DNA of 64,000 bases from DASZRZ01 sp963732925 (GTDB lineage: Bacteria > Acidobacteriota > Terriglobia > Terriglobales > Acidobacteriaceae). Both the position numbers and the translations under genes were made by a program. Within the stretch, counting starts at the first letter, position 1. Every line of letters begins with the position of its first letter. The stretch spans positions 372,001 through 436,000 of the forward strand of contig CAVTBJ010000012.1 of assembly GCA_963732925.1 (NCBI GenBank), given 5' to 3'. The notes under the pieces were generated by a model. The model saw only the letters and a list, made by a program, of their open reading frames with translations. It searched no databases and was not told where the DNA came from. This document shows positions 1 to 7,716 of the stretch, piece by piece.

Positions 1-1
1 C

Positions 2-709
2 GGCCGGCGGAACTCGGGGGACACCACGATCTGGTTCCGCGGCGGCGGACACAAGAAGAAGTACCGGGTGATCGACTTCAAGCGCAACAAACCCGGGATT
101 CCCGCCAAGGTGATTTCGCTGGAGTATGACCCCAACCGCTCGGCGCATATTGCGCTGTTGAGCTACGCGGACGGGGAAAAGCGCTACATCCTGCAGCCCC
201 AGGGACTGAAGGTAGGGCAAACGATCGTCAGCGGGCCGGATTCGGACATCCTGGTGGGCAATGCCCTGCCGCTGCGTGCGATTCCTCCCGGCACGGTGGT
301 ACATGCCATCGAGCTGAAGCCGGGCAAGGGGGCGCAGATGGCGCGCTCGGCGGGAGCGCAGGCGCAACTGGTGGCGAAGGAAGAGGATTACGCGCTGATT
401 AAGCTGCCCTCGGGGGAAACCCGGCGGGTGCTGGTGGACTGCATGGCCACGGTGGGCCAGGTAGGGAACCTGGATCACGAGAACGTTTCCCTGGGCAAGG
501 CGGGACGTTCGCGCTGGCTGGGGCGGCGTCCGCATAACCGCGGGGTGGTGATGAACCCGGTCGACCATCCGCATGGCGGCGGCGAGGGCAAGACCTCCGG
601 CGGGCGGCATCCGGTGACGCCCTGGGGCAAGCCCACGCGCGGCTACAAGACGCGCAACAACAAGCGGACCGACAAGTTCATTGTCAGCCGGGGTAAAGGG
701 AAGAGATAG
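2..709 (+). CDS. rplB: 50S ribosomal protein L2 (5' truncated by window edge)
   Basis: Large-subunit rRNA-binding protein needed for subunit joining and for building the peptidyl-transferase centre. The reading frame is open from base 2, upstream of the first GTG at 68, and starts GRRNSGDTTIWFRGGGHKKK, the usual L2 N-terminal block. About 235 residues are visible against roughly 275 in the family, so about 40 are missing to the left. The signature MNPVDHPHGGGEGKTSGG lies near the C-terminus (about 552-605), followed by the basic tail typical of L2. It is the first gene of the window's S10-type operon and rpsS follows 32 bases later. Confidence 0.97.
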   Translation, partial: GRRNSGDTTIWFRGGGHKKKYRVIDFKRNKPGIPAKVISLEYDPNRSAHIALLSYADGEKRYILQPQGLKVGQTIVSGPDSDILVGNALPLRAIPPGTVVHAIELKPGKGAQMARSAGAQAQLVAKEEDYALIKLPSGETRRVLVDCMATVGQVGNLDHENVSLGKAGRSRWLGRRPHNRGVVMNPVDHPHGGGEGKTSGGRHPVTPWGKPTRGYKTRNNKRTDKFIVSRGKGKR

Positions 710-741
710 AGATCAGGGCAGAGTGCCCGGAGCTTTGAATT

Positions 742-1032
742 ATGAGATCAGCCAAGAAAGGGCCGTTCATCGACGGCTATTTGAGCGCGCGGATCGAGGA
801 CATGAACCGGCGCAACGAGAAGAAGGTGCTGCGCACCTGGTCGCGGCGCTCGACGGTGATTCCGGAGATGGTGGGGCACACCATTGCGGTGCACAACGGC
901 AGGAAGTTCATTCCGGTATACATCACTGAGAACATGGTGGGACACAAGCTGGGCGAATTCAGCTTTACCCGCGCGTTCAAGGGACACTCGGTGAAGGCGG
1001 CGACGGAAAGCGCGGCCCGGCCGGCGCGATAG
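742..1032 (+). CDS. rpsS: 30S ribosomal protein S19
   Basis: Small-subunit head protein that contacts S13 and 16S rRNA. The 96 residues match the full family length: MRSAKKGPFID at the start, the central WSRRSTVIPEMVGHTIAVHNG block, and GHKLGEFSFTR near the end. The C-terminus is short and basic. It sits in the conserved rplB-rpsS-rplV order with 23 bases to rplV. No oddity is seen. Confidence 0.98.
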   Translation: MRSAKKGPFIDGYLSARIEDMNRRNEKKVLRTWSRRSTVIPEMVGHTIAVHNGRKFIPVYITENMVGHKLGEFSFTRAFKGHSVKAATESAARPAR

Positions 1033-1055
1033 CCGGTGGCGACTGAGAGCAGACT

Positions 1056-1551
1056 ATGGAATACAGAGCTGAAGCGCGGTACATGCGGGTTTCGCCGCAG
1101 AAGGCGCGCCTGGTGCTGGACCTGATCAAGGGCCAGCGGGTGGAAGACGCGCTGAACACGTTGCTGTTCACCAAGAAGGGCATCGCTCCCCTGGTGCACA
1201 AGCTGCTGCGGTCGGCGGTGGAAAACGCCAGCTACCTGAGCACGGAAAAAGGCGTGGACGTGGATGTCGACAGCCTGTACGTGAAGCGGGCGGTGGCCAA
1301 CGAGGGGCCCCGCTTGAAGCGGATTCGTCCCGCGCCCATGGGGCGGGCCTTCCGCTACCAGCGGCGCATGGCCCACCTGGAGATTGCCCTGGCCGAGCGC
1401 AACGGCGGCCGGGAACAGATGGCGACCACGGTGACGGACGAGGCTCCGGCGCGCAAGCCCTCGCGCAAGGCGCCGGCCAAGAAGGCGGCCGCCAAGAAGA
1501 CCACGGCGAAGAAGAAGACGGCTGCCAGGAAAGACAGCCGCCAAGAAGTAG
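1056..1551 (+). CDS. rplV: 50S ribosomal protein L22, frame broken near its C-terminus
   Basis: Binds 23S rRNA and lines the nascent-peptide exit tunnel. Residues 1-115 are a normal L22 (RYMRVSPQKARLVLDLIKG, then PRLKRIRPAPMGRAFR). They are followed by an unusual tail of about 45 residues rich in Lys, Ala and Thr (APAKKAAAKKTTAKKK). As given, the frame has no stop and reads straight into rpsC. Removing one A from the AAA at 1530-1532 restores a clean end (RKTAAKK, TAG at 1549-1551), followed at once by a GGAGAAGG ribosome-binding site and the rpsC ATG. I therefore treat the fusion as an indel artefact and end the gene at 1551. Confidence 0.93.
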
Positions 1552-1562
1552 GAGAAGGAATT

Positions 1563-2228
1563 ATGGGACAGAAAGTCCATCCGTATGGATTCCGGCTCGG
1601 TTACACCAAGCCGTGGAAGTCGCGCTGGTTTGTGACCCGCGACTACGACAAGCTCCTGCTGGAAGATGTCCGCCTGAAGAACGAGCTGAAGGACAAGCTG
1701 AAGAGCGCGGGCGTGAGCTCGATCGACATCGAGCGTCCCGGTAACAAGCTGCGGATTATTATCCGCACGGCGCGCCCGGGAATCATTATCGGGCGCAAGG
1801 GCGCGGAGATTGACCGCCTGAAGCAGGAGCTGCAGAAGCGCACCAAGCGCGACGTGTATGTCGATATCCAGGAAGTGCACAAGCCCGAGCTGGACGCGCA
1901 ACTGGTGTCGGAATCGATTGCCCTGCAACTGGAAAAGCGCGTGGGCTTCCGGCGGGCCATGCGCAAGGCGGTGGACTCGGCGCTGCGTTTCGGCTGCAAA
2001 GGGATCAAAGTGCGGGTGAGCGGACGGCTGAATGGCAATGAAATCGCGCGCTCGGAGTGGTACCTGCAGGGGCGGCTGCCGCTGCACACGCTGAGGGCCG
2101 ACATCGATTACGGCTTTGCCGAGGCCAAGACCACCTACGGCGTGATTGGGGTAAAGGTGTGGGTGTATCGCGGCGAGATTCTGCCCACCAAGCGGCGCGA
2201 GTCGCGGGAGATGGCGGGAGCGTTTTAG
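1563..2228 (+). CDS. rpsC: 30S ribosomal protein S3
   Basis: mRNA-entry-channel protein of the 30S head. The ATG at 1563 is preceded by GGAGAAGG (1551-1558) and gives the canonical MGQKVHPYGFRLG start. A KH-type RNA-binding core follows (RTARPGIIIGRKGAEID, about residues 71-88), then the C-terminal domain with KGIKVRVSGRLNG and the family ending. The 221-residue length is standard. The open frame actually begins at 1056 because rplV lacks an in-frame stop, but the ribosome-binding site and family start argue for 1563. Confidence 0.96.
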   Translation: MGQKVHPYGFRLGYTKPWKSRWFVTRDYDKLLLEDVRLKNELKDKLKSAGVSSIDIERPGNKLRIIIRTARPGIIIGRKGAEIDRLKQELQKRTKRDVYVDIQEVHKPELDAQLVSESIALQLEKRVGFRRAMRKAVDSALRFGCKGIKVRVSGRLNGNEIARSEWYLQGRLPLHTLRADIDYGFAEAKTTYGVIGVKVWVYRGEILPTKRRESREMAGAF

Positions 2229-2312
2229 CCAGGGCGTACGTTTCTCGATTCTGGTTTCTGTACGTGCGGGAAATGGATACGAGAAGCTGGGAACAGGTTT
2301 GGAGTTTTTCTC

Positions 2313-2732
2313 ATGTTGATGCCGAAAAAGGTGAAGTACCGCAAGCAGCAGCGCGGCCGCATGACGGGCAAGGCCTGGACGGGGAGCCAGCTGTCGTTTG
2401 GGGATTTCGGGTTGAAGGTAATGGAGCCGGGCTGGATTACCGACCGGCAGATCGAGGCCAGCCGTATCGCCATGACGCGCTTCGTGAAGCGCGGCGGCAA
2501 GATCTGGATCCGGGTGTTTCCCGACAAGCCGGTGACCAAGAAGCCGGCGGAAACCCGCATGGGAAAGGGCAAGGGCGCGCCCGATCACTGGATTGCGGTG
2601 GTCAAGCCGGGACGGATCCTGTTCGAGATGGAAGGGGTTTCGCAGGCGGACGCGCAGGAGGCGATGCGTCTGGCGTCGCACAAGCTGTCGCTGCGCACGC
2701 GCTTTGTGACCCGGGTTCAGGTGGCGGTGTAG
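2313..2732 (+). CDS. rplP: 50S ribosomal protein L16
   Basis: Large-subunit protein that helps position tRNA in the A and P sites. The 139 residues contain MPKKVKYRKQQRGRMTG, a WITDRQIEASRIAMTR block and the GKGKGAPDHWIAVVKPGRI segment typical of L16. The ATG at 2313 lies 8 bases after GGAG (2301-2304); the second ATG, at 2319, is further from it. An 84-base spacer separates it from rpsC. Confidence 0.97.
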   Translation: MLMPKKVKYRKQQRGRMTGKAWTGSQLSFGDFGLKVMEPGWITDRQIEASRIAMTRFVKRGGKIWIRVFPDKPVTKKPAETRMGKGKGAPDHWIAVVKPGRILFEMEGVSQADAQEAMRLASHKLSLRTRFVTRVQVAV

Positions 2733-2765
2733 CGGCGGAGCGGAGCGGAATTCAGGGCGGAATTT

Positions 2766-2984
2766 ATGGAAGCAGAACAGATTCGTAACATGACCGATGA
2801 GGAGCTCCAGCAGCAGGAGCGGGACTTGAACGACCAGCTTTTCCGGCTGAAGTTCCAGCTCAGCATGGGGCAGACCGAAAGCCTGAAGAAGATTCGCGGA
2901 CTGCGCAAGGATATTGCGCGGGTGAATACGATTTCCCGCGAACGCCAGCTCTTGAAGGTGGCGGAAGCGGCGGGGACGAGGTAA
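2766..2984 (+). CDS. rpmC: 50S ribosomal protein L29
   Basis: Small helical protein near the peptide-exit port, where trigger factor and SRP dock. The 72 residues show the expected two-helix pattern: MTDEELQQQERDLNDQLFRL, then a Q-rich turn and KKIRGLRKDIARVNT. The stop is 2 bases before the rpsQ start, so the two are probably translationally coupled. Confidence 0.95.
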   Translation: MEAEQIRNMTDEELQQQERDLNDQLFRLKFQLSMGQTESLKKIRGLRKDIARVNTISRERQLLKVAEAAGTR

Positions 2985-2986
2985 CG

Positions 2987-3307
2987 ATGGCGGAAGCGGC
3001 AGAAAGACGGACACACCAGAAGAGCCTGGTGGGAAACGTGGTTTCCACCAAGATGCAAAAGACGATCGTGGTGGAAGTGACGCGCAAGAAGGCGCACCCG
3101 CTGTATCGCCGGGTGATTGCGCGCTCCAAGAAATTTCATGTGCACGACGAGCAGAACACGGCGCATGTGGGCGACGTGGTGCGCATCGAGGAGACCCGGC
3201 CGCTGTCCCGCCTGAAGCGCTGGCGGCTGACGGAGATTATCCGCAAGGCGCCCCTGGTGGGAGTGGAAGCACGGCACGAGGCGGAGACGGAGCAGGAAAG
3301 CGCCTGA
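2987..3307 (+). CDS. rpsQ: 30S ribosomal protein S17
   Basis: Primary 16S rRNA-binding protein with an OB fold. Family motifs are LVGNVVSTKMQKTIVVEV near the N-terminus and HDEQNTAHVGDVVRIEETRPLS in the middle. At 106 residues it is about 20 longer than average. The extra part is a charged C-terminal tail (VEARHEAETEQESA). It closes the S10-type part of the cluster; rplN follows after 61 bases. Confidence 0.96.
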   Translation: MAEAAERRTHQKSLVGNVVSTKMQKTIVVEVTRKKAHPLYRRVIARSKKFHVHDEQNTAHVGDVVRIEETRPLSRLKRWRLTEIIRKAPLVGVEARHEAETEQESA

Positions 3308-3368
3308 GAACCGGAGGCTGCGGGCCCAGGGCCCCGCATCCCCGGCGAGTGGCTGAGGGAGAAGCAAC

Positions 3369-3740
3369 ATGGCAGTCATGATGAGAAGCATGCTGGAGGT
3401 GGCTGACAACTCCGGCGCGCGCAAGTTGCAGATGATTCTGCCCCTGGGCGGCTCCACCGGCCTGAATGCAAGCCTGGGGGACGTGGTGACGGCGGCGGTG
3501 AAAGAAGCCTCGCCGGACGGACAGGTGCAAAAGGGCAAAGTGGTGCGGGCGGTGATCGTGCGCACCCGCAAAGAGCAGCGGCGGCGGGACGGCACCTACA
3601 TCCGCTTCGATCAGAACGCGGCCGTGCTGGTGAACGAGACGGGCGAGCCGGTGGGAACGCGCGTGTTCGGTCCGGTGGCGCGCGAGCTGCGGGAGAAGAA
3701 GTTTTTGAAGATCGTTTCGCTGGCGCCGGAAGTGCTCTGA
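3369..3740 (+). CDS. rplN: 50S ribosomal protein L14
   Basis: Binds 23S rRNA at the subunit interface. The 123 residues start in the family manner with VMMRSMLEVADNSGARKLQ. They include the conserved KVVRAVIVRTRKEQRRRDG strand and a C-terminal GPVARELREKKFLKIVSLAPEVL. First gene of the spc-type segment. Confidence 0.98.
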   Translation: MAVMMRSMLEVADNSGARKLQMILPLGGSTGLNASLGDVVTAAVKEASPDGQVQKGKVVRAVIVRTRKEQRRRDGTYIRFDQNAAVLVNETGEPVGTRVFGPVARELREKKFLKIVSLAPEVL

Positions 3741-3793
3741 AGAAGCGCCAGGTGTCCGGCTTACGGCATATGAGAAGCAGAGGAATTTGAGAG

Positions 3794-4135
3794 ATGGCAA
3801 CGGCTACGACAACTCGCATTCACCGCGACATCCGGCGCAACGACACCGTAAAGGTGATGGCGGGTCGCGATGCCGGCAAACAGGGGCGGGTGCTCCGGGT
3901 GCTGCCGGCCGAGGGCAAGGTGCTGGTGGAGCACGTGATGATGGTGAAGAAGCACGTGCGACCCAACCCGCAGCACAACATCAAGGGCGGCATTGCCGAG
4001 CAGGAGGCGCTGATTGATATCAGCAACGTGATGCTGGTGTGCGGCTCCTGCGGCCCGGTGCGCGTGGGCCATGACTGGCGCGGCGAACGCAAGGTGCGGG
4101 TGTGCAAGAAGTGCGGCACCACGCTGGAAAAGTAA
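3794..4135 (+). CDS. rplX: 50S ribosomal protein L24
   Basis: Assembly-initiating large-subunit protein. A KOW motif lies around residues 15-45 (NDTVKVMAGRDAGKQGRV). Unlike many short L24 proteins it ends with two CxxC pairs, CGSC and CKKC (about residues 77-106), a zinc-ribbon-like layout known in part of the family. At 113 residues its length is normal. The ATG at 3794 is preceded by GAGAG. Confidence 0.97.
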   Translation: MATATTTRIHRDIRRNDTVKVMAGRDAGKQGRVLRVLPAEGKVLVEHVMMVKKHVRPNPQHNIKGGIAEQEALIDISNVMLVCGSCGPVRVGHDWRGERKVRVCKKCGTTLEK

Positions 4136-4172
4136 CTGCCGGATTGCAGAATTGCGGAATTGAGAACAGGCG
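4136..4172 (+). repeat. AATTG-type spacer repeat, rplX-rplE
   Basis: This short A/T-richer spacer contains GGATTGCAGAATTGCGGAATTG, split over 4141-4161, in strong contrast to the GC-rich genes. The same GCGGAATTG/GAATTGC words recur at 5153-5245, 6344-6380, 11813-11908 and 26430-26465. It may be a decayed dispersed element; no function is evident. Confidence 0.55.
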
Positions 4173-4832
4173 ATGGCAAAAGACAGCAAGGACAACAAGA
4201 AAGAACAGCCGGGGAAGAAAAAGCAGGCAGCGGCAGTGGAAGATACGGCTGCTGCGGGCAAGCCGGGGCGTCCCAGGGCCAGCTTCAAGGGCACGGTGCG
4301 CTTGAAGGAGCGCTTCGAGAAGGAAGTCCGGCCGGCGCTCATGAAGGAATTCGAGCTGAACAACCCCATGGCGGTGCCCCGGCTGGAGAAGATCGTAGTG
4401 AACATGGGAGTGGGGGAAGCCACGCAGAACAGCAAGCTGCTGGACCCGGCGGCGGCGGAGCTGGGCCAGATTACCGGCCAGAAGCCGGTGGTGACCAAAG
4501 CCAAGAAATCGATTGCCGCGTTCAAGGTGCGGGAAGGCATGCCGATCGGAGTGATGGTGACCCTGCGGGGAGACCGCATGTACGAATTTCTCGACCGCCT
4601 GGTCAACATCGGACTGGCCCGGGTGCGCGATTTTCGCGGGGTATCGACCAAGTCCTTCGACGGACGCGGCAATTACACCCTGGGCCTCAAGGACCAGTTG
4701 CTGTTTCCTGAGATTGATTACGCCAAGGTGGATCGGATGAAGGGCATGAACGTCACCATCGTGACCACGGCGAAGGACGACGACCAGGGGCGGGCGTTGC
4801 TGCGCAGTCTGGGCATGCCGTTCCGGGCGTGA
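4173..4832 (+). CDS. rplE: 50S ribosomal protein L5 with Lys/Ala-rich N-terminal extension
   Basis: Binds 5S rRNA and forms an inter-subunit bridge. The core begins about residue 43 (RLKERFEKEVRPALMKEF) and continues with PRLEKIVVNMGVGEA and the C-terminal FPEIDYAKVDRMKGMNVTIVT. About 40 residues rich in Lys, Gln and Ala precede the core, giving 219 residues against about 180 in the family. No internal ATG is better placed at the usual start, so the extension appears genuine. Confidence 0.95.
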   Translation: MAKDSKDNKKEQPGKKKQAAAVEDTAAAGKPGRPRASFKGTVRLKERFEKEVRPALMKEFELNNPMAVPRLEKIVVNMGVGEATQNSKLLDPAAAELGQITGQKPVVTKAKKSIAAFKVREGMPIGVMVTLRGDRMYEFLDRLVNIGLARVRDFRGVSTKSFDGRGNYTLGLKDQLLFPEIDYAKVDRMKGMNVTIVTTAKDDDQGRALLRSLGMPFRA

Positions 4833-4852
4833 GGCCACGGGGCGATTGAAAG

Positions 4853-4949
4853 ATTGAGTGATCGGGCGATTGGCTACGAGTTTGATTTTAAAACTTTGAT
4901 TTTAGACGGAAGCGTTGAGCAGATTGGCGCGATGACGCGATCACTCAAT
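4853..4949. repeat. Inverted repeat between rplE and rpsN
   Basis: ATTGAGTGATCG at 4853-4864 is an exact inverted copy of CGATCACTCAAT at 4938-4949, with a 73-base A/T-rich loop containing GATTTTAAAACTTTGATTTTA in two pieces. The whole rplE-rpsN spacer is occupied by it. It could form a long stem in the polycistronic mRNA or be the ends of a small decayed element. Nothing codes here. Confidence 0.6.
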
Positions 4950-4966
4950 AGCTCGATTGGAAGGAC

Positions 4967-5152
4967 ATGGCGAGAACATCACACGTAGCAAAGGCCAACA
5001 AGAAACCGAAGTTTGCCGTACGCCAGCATAACCGTTGCCATCTGTGCGGGCGTCCGCGGGCGTTCTTGCGCAAGTTTGGCATCTGCCGGCTGTGCTTCCG
5101 CGGGCTGGCGTTGCGGGGGGAGATCCCCGGGGTTTGCAAGTCGTCCTGGTAG
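4967..5152 (+). CDS. rpsN: 30S ribosomal protein S14, zinc-binding short form
   Basis: Small-subunit head protein. The 61 residues are the short zinc-dependent type: CHLC (about residues 24-27) and CRLC (about 39-42) would hold one zinc, and the RKFGICRLCFR core is typical. Spacers of 134 and 162 bases with repeat-like sequence flank it, wider than usual in this operon. Confidence 0.97.
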   Translation: MARTSHVAKANKKPKFAVRQHNRCHLCGRPRAFLRKFGICRLCFRGLALRGEIPGVCKSSW

Positions 5153-5245
5153 CGAATTGAGGAACTGCCGAACTGCGGAATTGCAGAATGGAATTTCGCG
5201 CAGCCGACAGATTCGGTAATTTCCAATTCGGCAATTCGGCATTCG
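5153..5245. repeat. AATTG-type spacer repeat, rpsN-rpsH
   Basis: The spacer carries forward words (GAACTGCGGAATTGCAGAAT) and then their approximate inverted copies (TTCCAATTCGGCAATTCGGC), so it could fold into an imperfect hairpin of about 80 bases. Its base composition differs sharply from the flanking genes. It belongs to the same family as the spacers around 4140, 6350 and 11820. Confidence 0.55.
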
Positions 5246-5314
5246 CAATGCAGTCGTAGCTGCCGCGGGTTCTCCTGCCAAGGAGCAAACGGGCAGCTGA
5301 GGAGAAGGAAGCGA

Positions 5315-5713
5315 ATGAGTTTGACCGATCCGGTCGCGGATTTTCTAACCCGTATCCGTAATGCGCTGGCCACGCGGCAGCAGAAGGTGGACGTGCCTTC
5401 TTCCAAGCTGAAGGTGGAGATTGCCCGCATTCTGAAGGAAGAGGGCTACGTGGCGAATTACAAGCTGACGGAGGAAGACGGCAGCAAGCTGTTGCGGGTG
5501 TATCTGAAGTACGGTCCCGACAGCGAGAGCGCCATATCGAGGATGGAACGTGTGTCCAAGCCGGGATGCCGGGTGTACGTGCGGCGCACGGAGATTCCGC
5601 GGGTGCTGGGAGGCATGGGGATCAATATTCTCACCACCCCGCAGGGCGTGATGACCGGCCGCGCCGCGCGCAAGGCCGGCGTGGGCGGCGAGATCCTGTG
5701 CGAGGTGTGGTAG
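5315..5713 (+). CDS. rpsH: 30S ribosomal protein S8
   Basis: Central-domain 16S rRNA binder; in Escherichia coli it also represses the spc operon. The 132 residues begin with MSLTDPVADFLTRIRNAL. They contain KVDVPSSKLKVEIARILKEEG and end with the family signature block (GVMTGRAARKAGVGGEILCEVW). The ATG is preceded by GAGGAGAAGG. Confidence 0.98.
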   Translation: MSLTDPVADFLTRIRNALATRQQKVDVPSSKLKVEIARILKEEGYVANYKLTEEDGSKLLRVYLKYGPDSESAISRMERVSKPGCRVYVRRTEIPRVLGGMGINILTTPQGVMTGRAARKAGVGGEILCEVW

Positions 5714-5802
5714 ACGAAGCAGCCGCCGGGCTCCAGGCTCCGACGCCGGGCAGTGATGTCGCGGTGAGTGGGGGCTGGAAGCAGGAGGCTGGAGGCTAAC
5801 GT

Positions 5803-6343
5803 ATGTCGAGAATTGGCAAAAAACCGATTCCCATTCCGCAGGGCGTCAAGGTGGCCGTGGAAGGGAACGTAGTGAAGCTGGAGGGGCCCGAAGGGGTCGC
5901 TGAACACGCAGGTGCCCAAGGGCGTCAAAGTTCAGCAGCAGGACGGGCATCTGCTGGCGGTGCGCGAATCGGATGAATTCGCCGCCGTGCACGGCCTGGC
6001 GCGCGCGCTGGTGAATAACGCCGTCGAGGGCGTGAGCAAGGGCTGGAACAAGGACTTGGAGATTGTGGGAATCGGATACCGCGCGGAGCTGAAGGGGAAG
6101 AACACGGTGGTGTTCACCCTGGGGTATTCGCATCCGATTGAGTTTCCCTTGCCCAGCGGCATCGCGGTGGTGGTCGACGCCAAGCAGACTCGGCTGACGA
6201 TAAGCGGCATCGACCGGCAGAAGGTGGGACAGGTGGCGGCGGACATGCGCTCACTGCGTCCCCCCGACCCGTACAAGAACAAGGGCGTGCGCTACTTCGG
6301 CGAAAAGTTGAAGAAGAAGGTAGGCAAGACGGGAGCGAAGTAA
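5803..6343 (+). CDS. rplF: 50S ribosomal protein L6 (one-base frame break)
   Basis: Binds 23S rRNA near the factor-binding site. Translation from ATG 5803 gives MSRIGKKPIPIPQGVKVAVE, a correct L6 start, and then derails. The remainder (VPKGVKVQQQDGHLLAVRESDEF and onward to KNKGVRYFGEKLKKKVGKTGAK) is in the next frame. Deleting one G from GGGG at 5893-5896 gives EGPEGSLNTQVPKGVKV, the expected family sequence. With that fix the protein is about 180 residues, normal for L6. A real disruption of an essential gene is implausible. Confidence 0.94.
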
Positions 6344-6445
6344 TTGCGGAATTGCCGAACTGAAAATTGCCGGATTGAGGGTTGCGATTGGGCGCTTGGG
6401 GTGGATGGGCGCCCGGGATTTCCAAGTTTCGAGATTGAGAAGATT
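6344..6445. repeat. AATTG-type spacer repeat, rplF-rplR
   Basis: The first 40 bases contain GCGGAATTGCCGAACTG and ATTGCCGGATTG, members of the AATTG spacer family. The rest is plain spacer ending in a weak purine-rich stretch before the rplR ATG at 6448. Confidence 0.5.
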
Positions 6446-6447
6446 CC

Positions 6448-6810
6448 ATGCTGACGAAGAGTTCGAAAAACCAGACGCGCCTCAGGGTGCACGACCGCAT
6501 CCGGAAAAAGCTGCAGGGAACACCCGAGCGGCCCCGGCTGGCAGTGTACCGCTCGCTCAACCATATTTATGCCCAGGTGGTGGATGACCGCAAAGGGGTG
6601 ACCCTGGTGGCCGCTTCCACCGTGGAAGGCGGCAAGGACAGGGCCACGGGCGGCAATGTGGCGGCGGCGAAAGAGGTGGGGCGGAGGATTGCCGAGCGGG
6701 CCAAGGAAAAGGGCATCGCCCAGGTGGTGTTCGATCGCGGCGGGTACCTGTATCACGGCCGGGTGAAAGCGCTGGCGGACGCGGCTCGGGCAGCGGGATT
6801 GCAGTTTTAG
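6448..6810 (+). CDS. rplR: 50S ribosomal protein L18
   Basis: 5S rRNA-binding protein. The 120 residues contain RLRVHDRIRKKLQGTPERPRL and the C-terminal block RIAERAKEKGIAQVVFDRGG and YHGRVKALADAARAAGLQF, diagnostic of L18. A 151-base spacer with a copy of a dispersed repeat separates it from rpsE. Confidence 0.97.
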   Translation: MLTKSSKNQTRLRVHDRIRKKLQGTPERPRLAVYRSLNHIYAQVVDDRKGVTLVAASTVEGGKDRATGGNVAAAKEVGRRIAERAKEKGIAQVVFDRGGYLYHGRVKALADAARAAGLQF

Positions 6811-6873
6811 CGAGCCCAGACAAGCAGAGCTTGTCTGCGGCCGCCCGTTCCCGGTGAGCTGTCCGCAAGGAGC

Positions 6874-6911
6874 AAGATTGCAGGGATGCTTCGCTTCGCT
6901 CGGGATGACAG
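6874..6911. repeat. Dispersed repeat of the 'CTCGGGATGACA' family
   Basis: Sequence of the type AAGATTGC..GCTTCGCTCGGGATGACAG lies in the rplR-rpsE spacer. Similar stretches ending in CTCGGAATGAC or CTCAGGATGAC occur near 20552, 21205, 25995, 35120, 35286, 45946 and 54140. Always intergenic here. Confidence 0.6.
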
Positions 6912-6961
6912 GGATTGGAATTCCGAAGTAAACGAGAGATTCAGTTGAGAAACGAGTAACG

Positions 6962-7471
6962 ATGCCAAGCATGAAGAAGAGAATTGATGCCGGTGACTAC
7001 CAGCTAAAAGACCAGGTGGTTGCCATCAACCGTGTGACCAAGGTGGTCAAGGGCGGCAAGAACCTGTCGTTTGCGGCGCTGGTGGTGGTGGGGGACCCCT
7101 CGGCGGCGGTGGTGGGATACGGCTCCGGCAAGGCCAAGGAAGTTCCCCAGGCCATTCGCAAGGGGATTGAATCGGCCAAGAAGAATCTGGTGAAGGTGCA
7201 CCTGACGCAGACTTCGATCCCGCACCTGGTGCTGGGCCGTTATGGTTCGGGGATGGTGCTGTTGAAGCCGGCGCCGGAAGGCACGGGAGTGATTGCCGGG
7301 GGCGCGGTGCGCGCGGTGATGACCTCGGCCGGGATTCAGAATGTGCTGACCAAGTCCATCGGAACCACCAACCCGCACAACGTGATCAAGGCTACCTTCG
7401 ACGCGCTGCACAAGCTGCGCGACCGGCAGGAAGTGGCCAGCATTCGCGGCAAGACGGTTCAGGAGCTGTAA
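6962..7471 (+). CDS. rpsE: 30S ribosomal protein S5
   Basis: Small-subunit protein involved in decoding accuracy. The 169 residues show the double-stranded-RNA-binding-like N-terminal domain (DQVVAINRVTKVVKGGKNLSFAAL) and the conserved GYGSGKAKEVPQAIRKGIESAKKN motif. The C-terminal domain contains KSIGTTNPHNVIKATFDAL. rpmD follows 2 bases after the stop. Confidence 0.98.
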   Translation: MPSMKKRIDAGDYQLKDQVVAINRVTKVVKGGKNLSFAALVVVGDPSAAVVGYGSGKAKEVPQAIRKGIESAKKNLVKVHLTQTSIPHLVLGRYGSGMVLLKPAPEGTGVIAGGAVRAVMTSAGIQNVLTKSIGTTNPHNVIKATFDALHKLRDRQEVASIRGKTVQEL

Positions 7472-7473
7472 GC

Positions 7474-7671
7474 ATGCCAGTCAACACTCAAAGCAAGGGA
7501 ACGCTGAAGATCAAGTGGGTGCGTTCGGCGATTGCCGCTCCCCGCAAGCACAAGCTGGTGGTGAAGGGCCTGGGCTTCACGCGGCTGAATCAGGTGGTGG
7601 TGCGGGAGGATACGCCCTCGATTCGTGGCATGGTGAAGGCGATTCCGCACCTGGTAAAGATCGTCGAATAG
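7474..7671 (+). CDS. rpmD: 50S ribosomal protein L30
   Basis: Small 65-residue large-subunit protein. It has the L30 pattern GTLKIKWVRSAIAAPRKHK, then VVKGLGFTRLNQVVVREDTPSIRGMV, split by the expected short turn. It starts 2 bases after rpsE ends, so coupled translation is likely. Confidence 0.96.
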   Translation: MPVNTQSKGTLKIKWVRSAIAAPRKHKLVVKGLGFTRLNQVVVREDTPSIRGMVKAIPHLVKIVE

Positions 7672-7716
7672 GTAGCAGGCCGGCCGGGCAGCCGGGCCGG
7701 GAGATGAGAGTCGTTT

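Noticed and set aside
1056..2228. A real L22-S3 fusion protein
   Set aside because: One-base correction gives perfect separate genes with a ribosome-binding site, and similar breaks affect many other genes here.
777..3014. Long minus-strand frame of 745 codons opposite the S10-type genes
   Set aside because: Antisense shadow of high-GC ribosomal genes; Arg/His/Leu-rich with no domain, and the plus-strand genes are certain.
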